NCBI RefSeq assembly: GCF_012726195.1
Contig: NZ_JAASAF010000002.1
Coordinates: forward strand, 379,965 to 443,964
From: Rhodococcus sp. HNM0563
GTDB taxonomy: Bacteria > Actinomycetota > Actinomycetes > Mycobacteriales > Mycobacteriaceae
Reading direction: 5' to 3'
DNA: 64,000 nt
Numbering within the stretch: position 1 is the first letter of the stretch; every line of letters begins with the position of its first letter. Below the pieces are notes generated by a model, which ran no database searches, had not been told where the DNA came from, and saw nothing but the letters and a program-made list of their open reading frames with translations. A program made the translations under genes and the position numbers. Shown here one piece after another: positions 34,554-43,098 of the stretch.

Positions 34554-36161
34554 CTACTGCGCAGCCCGAGCTGTGGCCCACCGGTAGTCGGCCTTGCCGG
34601 CGGGGGTGCGCTTCACCTCGTCGACCACGACGATCGAGCGAGGAATTTTGTATCCCGCCAACGATTTACGGCAATGTTCCTGCACCTCTTCGAGGGTCAG
34701 TTCCCCAGCTTCCGGGTAGGTGGCGATGACTGCCGCGACTGCCTGCCCCATGCGTTCGTGCGGCACGGGCACGACAAGAGCGTCGGAGACCGACGGATGT
34801 GAGTGGAGTGCCGACTCGACCTCTTCGGCGAAGACCTTCTCGCCTCCGGTGTTGATGCACTGCGAGCCGCGACCGAGGAAGACGATGGTGCCGTCGGCCT
34901 CCACACGACCCATATCTCCGAGGATCGACAAGCGCGTACCGTCGGCACGTGTCGGGAATGTCCGGGCCGTCTTTTCTTCGTCCTTGTAGTAACCCAGCGG
35001 CACGTTGCCGATACGGGCGATGTAGCCGACGTCGTCGGAACCCGGGGCAATCGGCTCGAGCCTTTCGTCGACGAGGACCATGTTGGGGCTCGGGGGCATT
35101 CGCAAGTTTCCGTCTTCGTCGACGTCGAATGCGCCGTCGTTGCCGGTTTCCGAAGCGCCGAAGTTGTCGCGCAGCAACAGGTCCGGTTTCACAGCAAGCA
35201 TGCGGTCGCGCACGCTCGTCGACCAGATGGCACCGCCGGAGGTGATGGAGAACAGCGAACTGAGGTCGGCGTCGTCCTTCCGCCGTTCCATCTCGTCGAC
35301 GAGGGGCAACCCCATGCCGTCGCCGACGATGAGAATCACCTGCACCTTGTCCTTCTCGACAGCCTCGACCACCGTCTTCGGATCGAAATCGCGCCTCAGG
35401 ACCACCCGGGCGCCGAGCGTGAAGAACGTGAACAGCGAATAGAGAGCCGCACCGTGCATCAAGGGCGCCGCGATGAGGAACGCAAGACCCGGGAACTCCT
35501 TCGCTCCCGCTGCGACCTCGGCGAGATCCTTCCGTGGCTCATCACCATAGGGATTGCCGCCGGAGAGCGGCTTGCGGAAGAAATCGTTGTGCCGCCACAT
35601 GACACCCTTCGGGTATCCGGTGGTTCCGCCCGTGTACAGCAGATACAGGTCGTCGCCCGAACGCGCGGGGAACTCCGCTGTCGCGGGCAGAGCATGAGCA
35701 TCAGCGAAGGAAACCACGGCAACCGAGCGCTGCTCGGCGGCCTGCTTCAACTCCTCCGCTACCTCGCCGACGACGAACACCGTGCGGATCAGCGGACAAG
35801 CATCGAGCAATGACGCAAGGACCTGCTGATGCTCGGGAAGTTCGACGACGACCGCCACCGAATCCGAGTTGGTGAAGATGTACTCGAGTTCGCTGGGTGT
35901 GTAGCGGTAGTTGACGTTGATCGGTACGGCGCGGATCTTGATGAGACCGAGGATGCTGGTGACATGCTCGACGCAGTTCTTGAGGAATATCGCGACGTGA
36001 TCGTCCTTGGAAATGCCTGCCTGGGAGAAGAGCTGTCCGGCACGGTTGGCTTCCGCGTCCAGCTCCGCATACGTGAGATTCAGATCTTCGTACGTGAGTG
36101 CGATGCGATCCGGTACCGCAGACGCGGTTGTCTCGAAAACATCCGCAAGGTTGAACTCCAC
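34554..36161 (-). CDS. Acyl-CoA synthetase (AMP-forming, FadD type)
   Basis: 535 residues from GTG 36161, chosen because GGAGG lies eight bases upstream and MEFNLADVFE is how close homologues begin; a GTG five codons earlier is less likely. AMP-binding signature LLYTGGTTGYPKGVMW, adenylate motif FGASETGND, hinge GDMGRVEADGTIVFLGRG, and the catalytic lysine near the end in RTPAGKADYRWA. It activates a carboxylic acid to its CoA ester. A KstR-type operator 40 bases upstream suggests a steroid side-chain substrate, as for FadD19/FadD17 relatives. Confidence 0.92.
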   Translation of the reverse strand: MEFNLADVFETTASAVPDRIALTYEDLNLTYAELDAEANRAGQLFSQAGISKDDHVAIFLKNCVEHVTSILGLIKIRAVPINVNYRYTPSELEYIFTNSDSVAVVVELPEHQQVLASLLDACPLIRTVFVVGEVAEELKQAAEQRSVAVVSFADAHALPATAEFPARSGDDLYLLYTGGTTGYPKGVMWRHNDFFRKPLSGGNPYGDEPRKDLAEVAAGAKEFPGLAFLIAAPLMHGAALYSLFTFFTLGARVVLRRDFDPKTVVEAVEKDKVQVILIVGDGMGLPLVDEMERRKDDADLSSLFSITSGGAIWSTSVRDRMLAVKPDLLLRDNFGASETGNDGAFDVDEDGNLRMPPSPNMVLVDERLEPIAPGSDDVGYIARIGNVPLGYYKDEEKTARTFPTRADGTRLSILGDMGRVEADGTIVFLGRGSQCINTGGEKVFAEEVESALHSHPSVSDALVVPVPHERMGQAVAAVIATYPEAGELTLEEVQEHCRKSLAGYKIPRSIVVVDEVKRTPAGKADYRWATARAAQ

Positions 36162-36201
36162 TGTGCATACCTCCACTCCGACGAACCCCTTCCCCAGAAT
36201 C

Positions 36202-36215
36202 TAGAACACGTTCCA
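36202..36215. promoter_or_regulatory. KstR-type operator upstream of the acyl-CoA synthetase gene
   Basis: TAGAACACGTTCCA fits the KstR consensus TNNAACNNGTTNNA at every fixed position. KstR is the TetR repressor of cholesterol catabolism in mycobacteria and rhodococci. The site is centred about 47 bases before the start codon and is enclosed by a longer inverted repeat (36182-36195 with 36221-36233). Confidence 0.7.
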
Positions 36216-36428
36216 GCTTAGGGGAAGGGTTCGCGCAGAATCGGGCAAACCTTCCCCAGGCTCTCCGGGTTTCCGCGGGTCATGAGGTAGTGGCAAGCCG
36301 AGGAGGCGGAGGAAAGATTCCGCTCTGGATGAGCGTGTCCCCCACTGTGACACCGGTTTGAAACCGCGTCACGCGGATCACTGAGCCGGGACCGCTGGCC
36401 AATCGGCGACGGGCAGACCTGCACTGTT

Positions 36429-36443
36429 GTAGGACACTCCTAC
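36429..36443. promoter_or_regulatory. Perfect short palindrome
   Basis: GTAGGA-CAC-TCCTAC. It lies in a gene-free stretch (36216-36457) downstream of a decayed membrane-protein fragment and more than 260 bases upstream of the synthetase start. Possibly an operator; no regulator can be assigned. Confidence 0.35.
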
Positions 36444-36457
36444 CACCTCGGCCGGGG

Positions 36458-36655
36458 TCAGGCGGCGAGGGCGATCAGCGCGACCGCTGGCAGGACGGAC
36501 GACGCAACGGTCCCCCTGACGCTCCCTCCGCGCGGCAGCCAGTACCCGAGCAGATCAGCGACGCCCATGAACAACGACGTGAGCAGCATGTAGATGGCGC
36601 TGACGACCACAACGGTGGTCCCGGTCGACTCGTCGCCGAAGTTCGATGAATCGAG
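36458..36655 (-). pseudogene. C-terminal fragment of a membrane protein
   Basis: From about 36655 the reading with good codon bias runs TTVVVVSAIYMLLTSLFMGV, then LPRGGS and VLPAVALIALAA to a TGA at 36458. That is two membrane helices with no sensible N-terminus: upstream the frame becomes arginine-rich nonsense while another frame encodes a methyltransferase start. It looks like the tail of an unidentified transporter or permease joined by deletion. Confidence 0.5.
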
Positions 36656-36863
36656 CGCGAGCAACGATGGCCGCCCGGAAGCCGGCGGTCGTCTGCGGGT
36701 CCATGTCCGGGCGCCTCGACCAGTCGTTGTCAGGCGCAAGAAGCTGCAGGCCGACCTCATCTTCGAGTACGTGCGGCGGTGAATCCACCCGGACGTGCAT
36801 CGCACGCCACAGTGCGACACGTTCGGCCGTGTTCTCCGGCGCCTCGATCTGCTCATCGGCCAT
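36555..36863 (-). pseudogene. N-terminal stub of a class I SAM-dependent methyltransferase (LCMT type)
   Basis: From ATG 36863, about 73 residues match the start of actinobacterial TIGR00027 methyltransferases: ENTAERVALWRAMHVRVDSP, HVLEDEVGLQLLAP, RRPDMDPQTTAGFRAAIVAR. Homology stops abruptly after ARFIE near 36645, before the SAM-binding motif; the rest is out-of-frame sequence. Normal length is about 280. The start overlaps the upstream VOC gene stop by 11 bases, so the two were once co-translated. Confidence 0.7.
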
Positions 36864-37227
36864 GATGGTCCGCCTCACCGTGTCGCCCAGCGCCGGGAGC
36901 TTGGATGCTCCAGATACGTCCGTCGGGATCACGAACCGTCATCTCACGAGTTCCGAAGTGGGTGTCCTCGAACGGGGTGACCACCTCGACGACGGGATCC
37001 GGACGAAATGCATGAGCATCAGGCACTCCCAGAACGAGCCGAGTCTGTGGCTGCTCGGTCTCGGGAACCTCGGCGATGAACATGTAAGGACCGTCGCCCG
37101 CGCGGAGCTGCCCGGACGCATGATCGGTCTCGAACTCCAGGGTGAAACCCAACTCCTGGAAGAACTTCGCCGACTTGCCCCAGTTGTGGGTCGTCAGAAA
37201 CACGGCCTCGATGCCGTCGGTTGCCAT
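36853..37227 (-). CDS. VOC (glyoxalase/bleomycin resistance) superfamily protein
   Basis: 124 residues: MATDGIEAVFLTTHNWGKSA, FQELGFTLEFETDH, GPYMFIAEVPE and TREMTVRDPDGRIWSIQAPG trace the two beta-alpha-beta-beta-beta modules of the fold. The C-terminal 15 residues (GRHGEADHHGR) are His-rich. It could bind or convert a small molecule, or bind an antibiotic. GGA-rich sequence lies upstream of the ATG. It overlaps the methyltransferase stub and follows the ribbon-helix-helix gene by 30 bases. Confidence 0.85.
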   Translation of the reverse strand: MATDGIEAVFLTTHNWGKSAKFFQELGFTLEFETDHASGQLRAGDGPYMFIAEVPETEQPQTRLVLGVPDAHAFRPDPVVEVVTPFEDTHFGTREMTVRDPDGRIWSIQAPGAGRHGEADHHGR

Positions 37228-37257
37228 TTCTCTCTCCCTTCCGGAGGAACACGAGAA

Positions 37258-37398
37258 CTACTCGTGGGTGTCGAGGTAGGCACGCAGGGCCTCGGTGACC
37301 AACGCGGACAAGGACATTTCATCCTCGATGGCGCGATGCTTGACCTGCTTGATCAGATCGACCGGCAAGTACACGTTGAACTGCTTGACGTCACCCAC
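37258..37398 (-). CDS. Ribbon-helix-helix (CopG/Arc-type) DNA-binding protein
   Basis: 46 residues from GTG 37398. Strand [14 protein letters not shown] and helices [26 protein letters not shown] make a complete ribbon-helix-helix fold. The frame is open upstream to 37455, but those residues do not fit the family. No ribosome site was found. It is probably the autoregulator of the small VOC operon that follows; no toxin partner is present. Confidence 0.7.
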   Translation of the reverse strand: MGDVKQFNVYLPVDLIKQVKHRAIEDEMSLSALVTEALRAYLDTHE

Positions 37399-37572
37399 AA
37401 GAAAGCATGCCAGCAATCTAGCTACCGGGTCGTAAAGCGGTTCCTCGCGCCGCAACGTCCACTCGGCAGGCAGGTGCCGAGTACAACACCATCCGGTCAG
37501 GTCAGCACAGACTCAGGGAAGGACATCGCAGGACGGGCGAGGCCGGCCGTGCGGGCCGCAGCCGAACATGAG

Positions 37573-39051
37573 TCACCGACTCGTTCTCGTGATCGGCAGA
37601 CGCAACCGCACCTCGGTGCCGCGCGGTTCGTTCGCGAGGAACCGGATGTCGCCGCCATGCCGTTCGACAATGTGTTCCGACAGGATCAACCCGAGCCCCG
37701 ACCCATCCTGTTTCGCCGAGAACACTCCTGACGCCAGGCGGTTCTCGGGTGCGGTCTCCATCCCCCGACCTCGGTCCGCGACCGAGACACAGGCCCACTC
37801 CCCGTCGTGCGAAGTGCTCACCGTCAGTACTTTGACCTCAGTGCTCGGCAGCACGATCTCGTCGATCGCGTTGAAGCACAGGTTGATGATCACCTGTCCG
37901 ATCAGCACACTCTCGCCCTGGACCGGCAGGGATTCCGGCGCGGAATGCACATCGACGCGGATACCGCGCTCGGCCGCACGCAGCCGCACGAAATACAGGC
38001 TCTCGTCGACCACCTCGTTGAGATCCAGTGCAGACATTGTCGATTCGATACGTCGCACATACCGTTTGACGGACGCCACGATCTCCGCGGCGCGGCTCAA
38101 TTGTCTCTCCGCCATATCCAATCCGTACGAGAGCTGCTCGCGGTCGAGGGTTCCTCCCGCGACACGCGCCTTCAGTCCGCTCAAGTAGTTCGACGACGCC
38201 GCGAGGGGCTGCCCGAGCTCGTGGGCCAGAATCATCGCCATGTCGCCCATCGCGTTGTAGCGGCTCAAATACTGGAGATTGGCCACCTGGTACTCGTGCC
38301 GCAGTTCCAGTTCGACGCGTTCGGTGACGTCCCGGAAGGCCAGCACTCGCGAGACGATGCCGTCGTGCACGACGTCCTCCAGCTCACCGGCCAGCCACGT
38401 GATACTCCCGTCCGCCTTCGTGATCTTCTGCGTGATCTTGACGGATCCGTGTCCGAACGCGAGTTTGGCCACCACCTGTTCGGAGTCCAGCGCTGGGTCG
38501 CACCGGCCCAGGTCTTCGAGATGAACCCCCGTCAACCGATCCGGTGTGGAATCGAACAGTCGCGCGGCGAGCGGAGAGATGTCCTCTATGCAATTGTCGT
38601 CGTCGAGCACCAGAATTCCGGCCGACGTGTGTGTCATGATCCGCTGCAAGGACTGCGACACCCAGCTGAGTTCCTGCTGGATCTCGACCTCCTCGGAGAT
38701 GTTGCGGAACTCGACCAACACCACCGGACCATCTTGGAACTGCATGTGCGACGCGGTGGCATCGGTGAGGAAATCGACGCCGGCCTTGGTCCGATACTTC
38801 CACTGCCGACGGCTCGATCCGTGAACAACGGCGGACTGCAACCACGCAACACCGAGCGCTCGACGGTACTGCCGTTCCTGGCTGCTCATGTGGTGCGCCT
38901 TGAGCGGACGCAGCTCTTCGAGCGTGAATCCGAACATCCGGCACGCTGCAGGATTCGCCCACAGAATGTTCTTCGACGCGGCCTCATGAATCAGAATGCC
39001 CGTCCGAGTGTGTTCCGCCATCGCCTGGAAGTCGCGTCGGGTCGGGAACAT
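37573..39051 (-). CDS. PAS-domain sensor histidine kinase
   Basis: 492 residues with no membrane segment, so a cytoplasmic sensor. PAS domain 1 (about 5-115, GILIHEAASKNILWANPAAC), PAS domain 2 (about 135-250, GILVLDDDNCIEDISPLAAR), then the phosphoacceptor helix with His in ILAHELGQPLAA, and the ATPase domain with NLCFNAIDEI, VADRGRGME and GSGLGLILSEHIVERHGG. Divergent from iacA. Its probable partner is the FixJ-type regulator at 44.8 kb at the other end of the iac genes. One PAS domain may bind indole-3-acetate. Confidence 0.88.
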   Translation of the reverse strand: MFPTRRDFQAMAEHTRTGILIHEAASKNILWANPAACRMFGFTLEELRPLKAHHMSSQERQYRRALGVAWLQSAVVHGSSRRQWKYRTKAGVDFLTDATASHMQFQDGPVVLVEFRNISEEVEIQQELSWVSQSLQRIMTHTSAGILVLDDDNCIEDISPLAARLFDSTPDRLTGVHLEDLGRCDPALDSEQVVAKLAFGHGSVKITQKITKADGSITWLAGELEDVVHDGIVSRVLAFRDVTERVELELRHEYQVANLQYLSRYNAMGDMAMILAHELGQPLAASSNYLSGLKARVAGGTLDREQLSYGLDMAERQLSRAAEIVASVKRYVRRIESTMSALDLNEVVDESLYFVRLRAAERGIRVDVHSAPESLPVQGESVLIGQVIINLCFNAIDEIVLPSTEVKVLTVSTSHDGEWACVSVADRGRGMETAPENRLASGVFSAKQDGSGLGLILSEHIVERHGGDIRFLANEPRGTEVRLRLPITRTSR

Positions 39052-39212
39052 CGATCAGCACCTCCGAGAACAGGACGGTCCATCATGGAACGCAGTCCGT
39101 CACCACCGCCATCGGTAATTACTTTATGACCTCGGGAGAAAACCCCGATACCGCCGTAGCCGCCTCGTCCATAGCGTGTTCATCAGCGCGAACACGAGCG
39201 AACGGAGACGAC

Positions 39213-40385
39213 ATGACGATCCCCAGCACCACCGAACGGATCGCGGCCGAGCCTGTGGGCGCGGCACGGGACCGTGCATTCGACGATGCGCTCGAAGTCC
39301 TGCGCGACCGACGCGACGAGTTCAACAAGCAACACTTCGTCCCGCCCGATTACATTGCCCTGCTCAAGCGTGCCGGGATGTATCGGGCGTCGACACCGGC
39401 GCAGTTCGGTGGTGAGCCGATGAATCCGTCGTCGTTCATGAAGCTCGTCGAGCGGATTTCCGCGGTGGACCCTGCCACGGGCTGGGTCGCCAGCTTCGGG
39501 TCGTCTCTGGTCTATTTCTCTGCTCTGCCGGTCGCGACGCAGGCGAAGATCTACGCCGATGGGCCGGATCTCGCCTACGCCGGTGGCCTTTTCCCGATGC
39601 AGGAAGCCGAGAAGGTGGAGGGCGGTTACCTGTGCAGTGGGCTATGGCAGTTCGCCAGCGGATGCCGCGGTGCTGACATTCTCGGTATCGGCCTCGCCGG
39701 CGGGCCGGATTCCAACGGGATGCCTCTCACCGCACTCGTGGATCCGGCCGACGTGGAGATCGTGGAGAACTGGGATGTTGCCGGAATGAAGGCCACCGGC
39801 TCCCACGCCGTCCGCGCAGACAGGCTCTTCGTGCCCGAAGAGATGACCTTCGTGCGTGGCGGAGTCCCGCAGGTAGACGAGCCGATCACCCGCTACCCGA
39901 TGCTCCCGTACGCGGCACAGGTCCTTGCGGTGGTGACACTCGGGGCGGCGCGCGGTGCCCTCGACTACGTGCGTGAGGTGGGTTCGGCCCGTTCCAGCAT
40001 CACCGGCGGCACAGCCAAGGGGAACCGGCCCGCATACAAGACGGGCCTCGCGCAGGCCGAGGCCGATCTACGCTCGGCGCGGGCGTTCTTCTACGAGGTC
40101 ACCGACGAGGTCTGGGAGCTCGCCGTATCGGGCGCCGCCATCACCGACGAACACAAGGCATTGCTCCGATTGGGTGCAACCCAGGCTGCGCATGTAGGCC
40201 GCAATGTGGTGCTCACCGCATTCGATCTCGCGGGCACCGGGGCGATCTACGAGAGCCATCCGCTCCAGCGATACCTGCAGGACGCACTCGTTCCTGCCCA
40301 GCACGCGATGCTCCAGACCAACACCTTCGAGGCCGCCGGTTCGATTCTGCTCGGGCTCGACGCCGGTATCCCCAGTTTCCCCTGA
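39213..40385 (+). CDS. iacA: Acyl-CoA dehydrogenase-like flavin monooxygenase, IacA type
   Basis: 390 residues from ATG 39213 after GGAGACGAC. Acyl-CoA dehydrogenase fold (GMYRASTPAQFGGEPMNPS, AVDPATGWVASFGSS, ASGCRGADILGIGLAGGP, GMKATGSHAV) without the catalytic glutamate, like reduced-flavin-dependent hydroxylases. IacA carries out the first oxidation of indole-3-acetic acid, using reduced flavin from IacG. First gene of a tight seven-gene operon; divergent from the sensor kinase. Confidence 0.85.
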   Translation: MTIPSTTERIAAEPVGAARDRAFDDALEVLRDRRDEFNKQHFVPPDYIALLKRAGMYRASTPAQFGGEPMNPSSFMKLVERISAVDPATGWVASFGSSLVYFSALPVATQAKIYADGPDLAYAGGLFPMQEAEKVEGGYLCSGLWQFASGCRGADILGIGLAGGPDSNGMPLTALVDPADVEIVENWDVAGMKATGSHAVRADRLFVPEEMTFVRGGVPQVDEPITRYPMLPYAAQVLAVVTLGAARGALDYVREVGSARSSITGGTAKGNRPAYKTGLAQAEADLRSARAFFYEVTDEVWELAVSGAAITDEHKALLRLGATQAAHVGRNVVLTAFDLAGTGAIYESHPLQRYLQDALVPAQHAMLQTNTFEAAGSILLGLDAGIPSFP

Positions 40386-40418
40386 CCGGGCTCGCACCCC
40401 AACCGAAAGGACGCCGTC

Positions 40419-40778
40419 ATGGCCGAACCGTTGCGCACACTGTTCTGCATCGGCAACAACCAGAATTTCTTCGATCTGCCCAAGGCCGAGATCGGCCCGG
40501 TCTGGGTCGGAATTTCCACCATGCTCTCGAACCTGAAGAACATGGACGGCATCGACATCATCGGCACGTTCGATGACGATGCCCACATGGTCGGGCCGTC
40601 CGATGGGTGGCCGTGGACCTGCTACGTCCTCGCCGATGCTCGTGATCAGGAGACTGTGAAGAACGCCTGCAACCTGCTGCGCACCACCATGATCGGCGAA
40701 TACGCACTGTGGAAGTACTTCAAGATCGAAGCGCGGATGGGTCGTGAGCTGACCATTCGGGACGACGTGGGGTTGTGA
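40419..40778 (+). CDS. iacB: IacB-like protein
   Basis: 119 residues after AAAGGA. It is a compact ferredoxin-like fold by pattern (LRTLFCIGNNQNFFDLPKAE, WPWTCYVLADARDQ, YALWKYFKIEARMGRELTIR). The size and position between iacA and iacI match the small iacB gene of known clusters, whose biochemical role is unsettled. Ends four bases before the next start. Confidence 0.7.
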   Translation: MAEPLRTLFCIGNNQNFFDLPKAEIGPVWVGISTMLSNLKNMDGIDIIGTFDDDAHMVGPSDGWPWTCYVLADARDQETVKNACNLLRTTMIGEYALWKYFKIEARMGRELTIRDDVGL

Positions 40779-40782
40779 TCCG

Positions 40783-41280
40783 ATGACCGCCCTCGAACGC
40801 CGTCTGGCCATCCTCGAAGCGAAGGACGCCGTCCGCGACTGCCTGACCCGCTACATGGACCTGTGCGACGTGCCCGGGCCATTGGAGAGCACCGACGAGA
40901 TCGGACTGCTGTTCACCGCGGAGGCGACCTGGGAGGGGGTAGGCCCCGAGTACGCCGGCAAGTTCGGAATCGCCCGAGGCCGCGCCGAGGTGGTTGCGCT
41001 CGTCTCGCGGTATCTTCCACCGGCAAAGCACTTCGTCCGCAATGCACATCTGCTCGGCAGCGAGCAGACCCAGGTGGACGGTGACGGTGTTCGGGGCCGC
41101 TGGATCATGCAGCAACTCTCTCTCTACGCCGATGGCACCGCCGAGTTGTTGTGCGCCCGACTCGAAATCGACTTCGAGATCGAACAACTCCCCCATCCCA
41201 CCGCTCGGATGAGCCGGTTCCGTACGCAGCGGATGTTCGCGACACCGCTGCCCACCGAAGCAATGGCCCACCTGCACTGA
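40783..41280 (+). CDS. iacI: SnoaL-like (NTF2-fold) protein, IacI type
   Basis: 165 residues. MTALERRLAILEAKDAVRDC and LTRYMDLCDVPGPLES open a cone-shaped NTF2/SnoaL fold also used by small subunits of ring-hydroxylating dioxygenases; GKFGIARGRAEVVALVSRYL and AKHFVRNAHLL continue it. IacI is a nonessential, poorly defined step of indole-3-acetate breakdown. Four bases separate it from iacB, and the operon continues to iacC. Confidence 0.72.
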   Translation: MTALERRLAILEAKDAVRDCLTRYMDLCDVPGPLESTDEIGLLFTAEATWEGVGPEYAGKFGIARGRAEVVALVSRYLPPAKHFVRNAHLLGSEQTQVDGDGVRGRWIMQQLSLYADGTAELLCARLEIDFEIEQLPHPTARMSRFRTQRMFATPLPTEAMAHLH

Positions 41281-41321
41281 TGCGGACGCCCGCACAACAC
41301 GAACTCTGAAAGAAGAGCACC

Positions 41322-42602
41322 ATGACAACGGTCGAGCATTCGATCCAGGAGAATTACGGCGACCTCGTCGGCACCGATCGTGTCGCCGGCCGGCTCTACA
41401 CCGATCCGGAAATCTTCCGCGTGGAGATGGAGAAGATCTTCTACCGCACGTGGGTGTGGGTCGCGCACGAGAGCGAGATCCCCGAGGCCGGATCGTTCAA
41501 AACCACGCAGGTGGGCGATCAGCCGGTGATCGTCACCCGCGATCGCAAAGGCAATTTCAACACGCTACTCAACCGGTGCCGGCATCGCGGCGCGACCGTG
41601 TGCGACCAGCGCAGCGGCAAGGCGAACGGCTTCACCTGCCCCTACCACAACTGGTCGTACGCACTCGACGGTCGCCTGCGCGGCATCCCGTACCCGGACG
41701 GGTACGAGGGTGTCATCGACAAGAAGGACTACCCGCTCCAGACCCTCCGCACCGAAAGCTACATGGGAATGATCTGGGCGACGTTCAACCAGGACGCCGA
41801 GCCGCTCGAAGATTTCCTGGGCGACGCCAAGATCTGGATGGAGCGGTTCTTCAAACAGAGCAACGGTTTACCGACGAAGGTCATCGGCGTACACAAGTTC
41901 CGGTTCAAAGGGAACTGGAAGATCCAGCTCGAGAACACCACCGACGGTTACCACTTCCCGATGGTCCACAAGTCGTGGATGGCCTCGGTCGATGCGGAAA
42001 CCGCGAACATGATGTCGTTCATGGACGATCCGAGCGCTGAAACACACTCGCTCGGCAACGGGCACAGTGTCGCCATCATGGCGGCCGCCCACATGGACCT
42101 CGACGTCGACGACGGCACCGAAGAAATCCAGCCTCGATTCCAGCATCTCGTCGACGAACTCGCCGAAGCCGGCGAAAGTCCCGAGCGGATCCGCCGCTAC
42201 ATGCGCTCGATGCACGGATGCGGATTCAACCTCAACACGTTCCCGAACGTGGCGATGTCGTCGTCGTTCTTCCGCGTGCTCATCCCCATTTCCGTCGACG
42301 AAACCGAGATCTGGCACATGGCCATCGGCATGGACGGCGGACCCGAGAGCGTCAACCGGGAGCGGCTGCGCATCCACGAACATTTCCAGGGACCGTTCGG
42401 TTTCGGTAGCCCCGACGATGCCGAAGGCTGGACCCGGGTGCAGATCGGCGCCGGCGGCAATCCCAACATGCCGATCCTTGTCAACCGCGGCGAGGGACGC
42501 GAATATCTCACCGAAGAAGGCTGGCCCACTTCACATGTCACCGACGAAACGGGAATGCGTGAGGCCTACGCAATGTGGAAGAAGTTGATGAGCGATGACT
42601 GA
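41322..42602 (+). CDS. iacC: Rieske dioxygenase large subunit, IacC type
   Basis: 426 residues. Rieske ligands CRHRGATVC and, 17 residues on, CPYHNW. Mononuclear iron site ENTTDGYHFPMVH (Asp bridge, two His) and a distal Asp region in the C-terminal domain. In iac clusters the IacCD oxygenase with IacF converts the 3-hydroxy-2-oxindole-3-acetate intermediate to catechol. AGAAAGAAG-type ribosome site. Its end overlaps the small-subunit start by eight bases, so the two are co-translated. Confidence 0.92.
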   Translation: MTTVEHSIQENYGDLVGTDRVAGRLYTDPEIFRVEMEKIFYRTWVWVAHESEIPEAGSFKTTQVGDQPVIVTRDRKGNFNTLLNRCRHRGATVCDQRSGKANGFTCPYHNWSYALDGRLRGIPYPDGYEGVIDKKDYPLQTLRTESYMGMIWATFNQDAEPLEDFLGDAKIWMERFFKQSNGLPTKVIGVHKFRFKGNWKIQLENTTDGYHFPMVHKSWMASVDAETANMMSFMDDPSAETHSLGNGHSVAIMAAAHMDLDVDDGTEEIQPRFQHLVDELAEAGESPERIRRYMRSMHGCGFNLNTFPNVAMSSSFFRVLIPISVDETEIWHMAIGMDGGPESVNRERLRIHEHFQGPFGFGSPDDAEGWTRVQIGAGGNPNMPILVNRGEGREYLTEEGWPTSHVTDETGMREAYAMWKKLMSDD

Positions 42603-43089
42603 CCTCACCCTGACGGACCCCCGCGTCCTGCGCGCGATCGAGCTCATCTGGAAGGAAGCCGAAGCGCTCGACGACAAGGACTACAAGTCGTGGGAGCAGA
42701 TGTACTCCGACGATGCCCATTACGTCGTCCCGATCGACCCGGATACCGACGATTTCGGGTCGTCGCTCAACCTGGTGTACGACGACAAGCGCATGCGGCG
42801 GCTTCGCGTCGAGCGCATGCTGCAGGGCTATTCGCCGTCTGCAGTGGCGGCGGCACGCACCGTCCGGGTCATCTCCCGCTTCACCGTGCGCGAGCTCACC
42901 GACACGTCCGTCACCATTAGCTCGGCCCAGATTCTCAACGCGTTCAAGCGGAACGAGTTCCTGACCCTCGGCGCGAACCTGACGCACACCGTCGTCTTCG
43001 GCGACGAGGGTGACGACAAGATCTCCCTCAAGGTGATCCGTCTCGTCGACAGTGAGGACGCGGTCAGCGCCTCCGGTTACCTGTTGTAA
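42595..43089 (+). CDS. iacD: Ring-hydroxylating dioxygenase small subunit, IacD type
   Basis: 164 residues with the NTF2-like fold of dioxygenase beta subunits: RAIELIWKEAEALDDKDYKS, WEQMYSDDAHYVVPIDP, RMRRLRVERML and SAQILNAFKRNEFLTLGANL. It has no cofactor and stabilises the oxygenase hexamer. Overlaps iacC by eight bases. Confidence 0.9.
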   Translation: MTDLTLTDPRVLRAIELIWKEAEALDDKDYKSWEQMYSDDAHYVVPIDPDTDDFGSSLNLVYDDKRMRRLRVERMLQGYSPSAVAAARTVRVISRFTVRELTDTSVTISSAQILNAFKRNEFLTLGANLTHTVVFGDEGDDKISLKVIRLVDSEDAVSASGYLL

Positions 43090-43098
43090 GGAGCTGGT

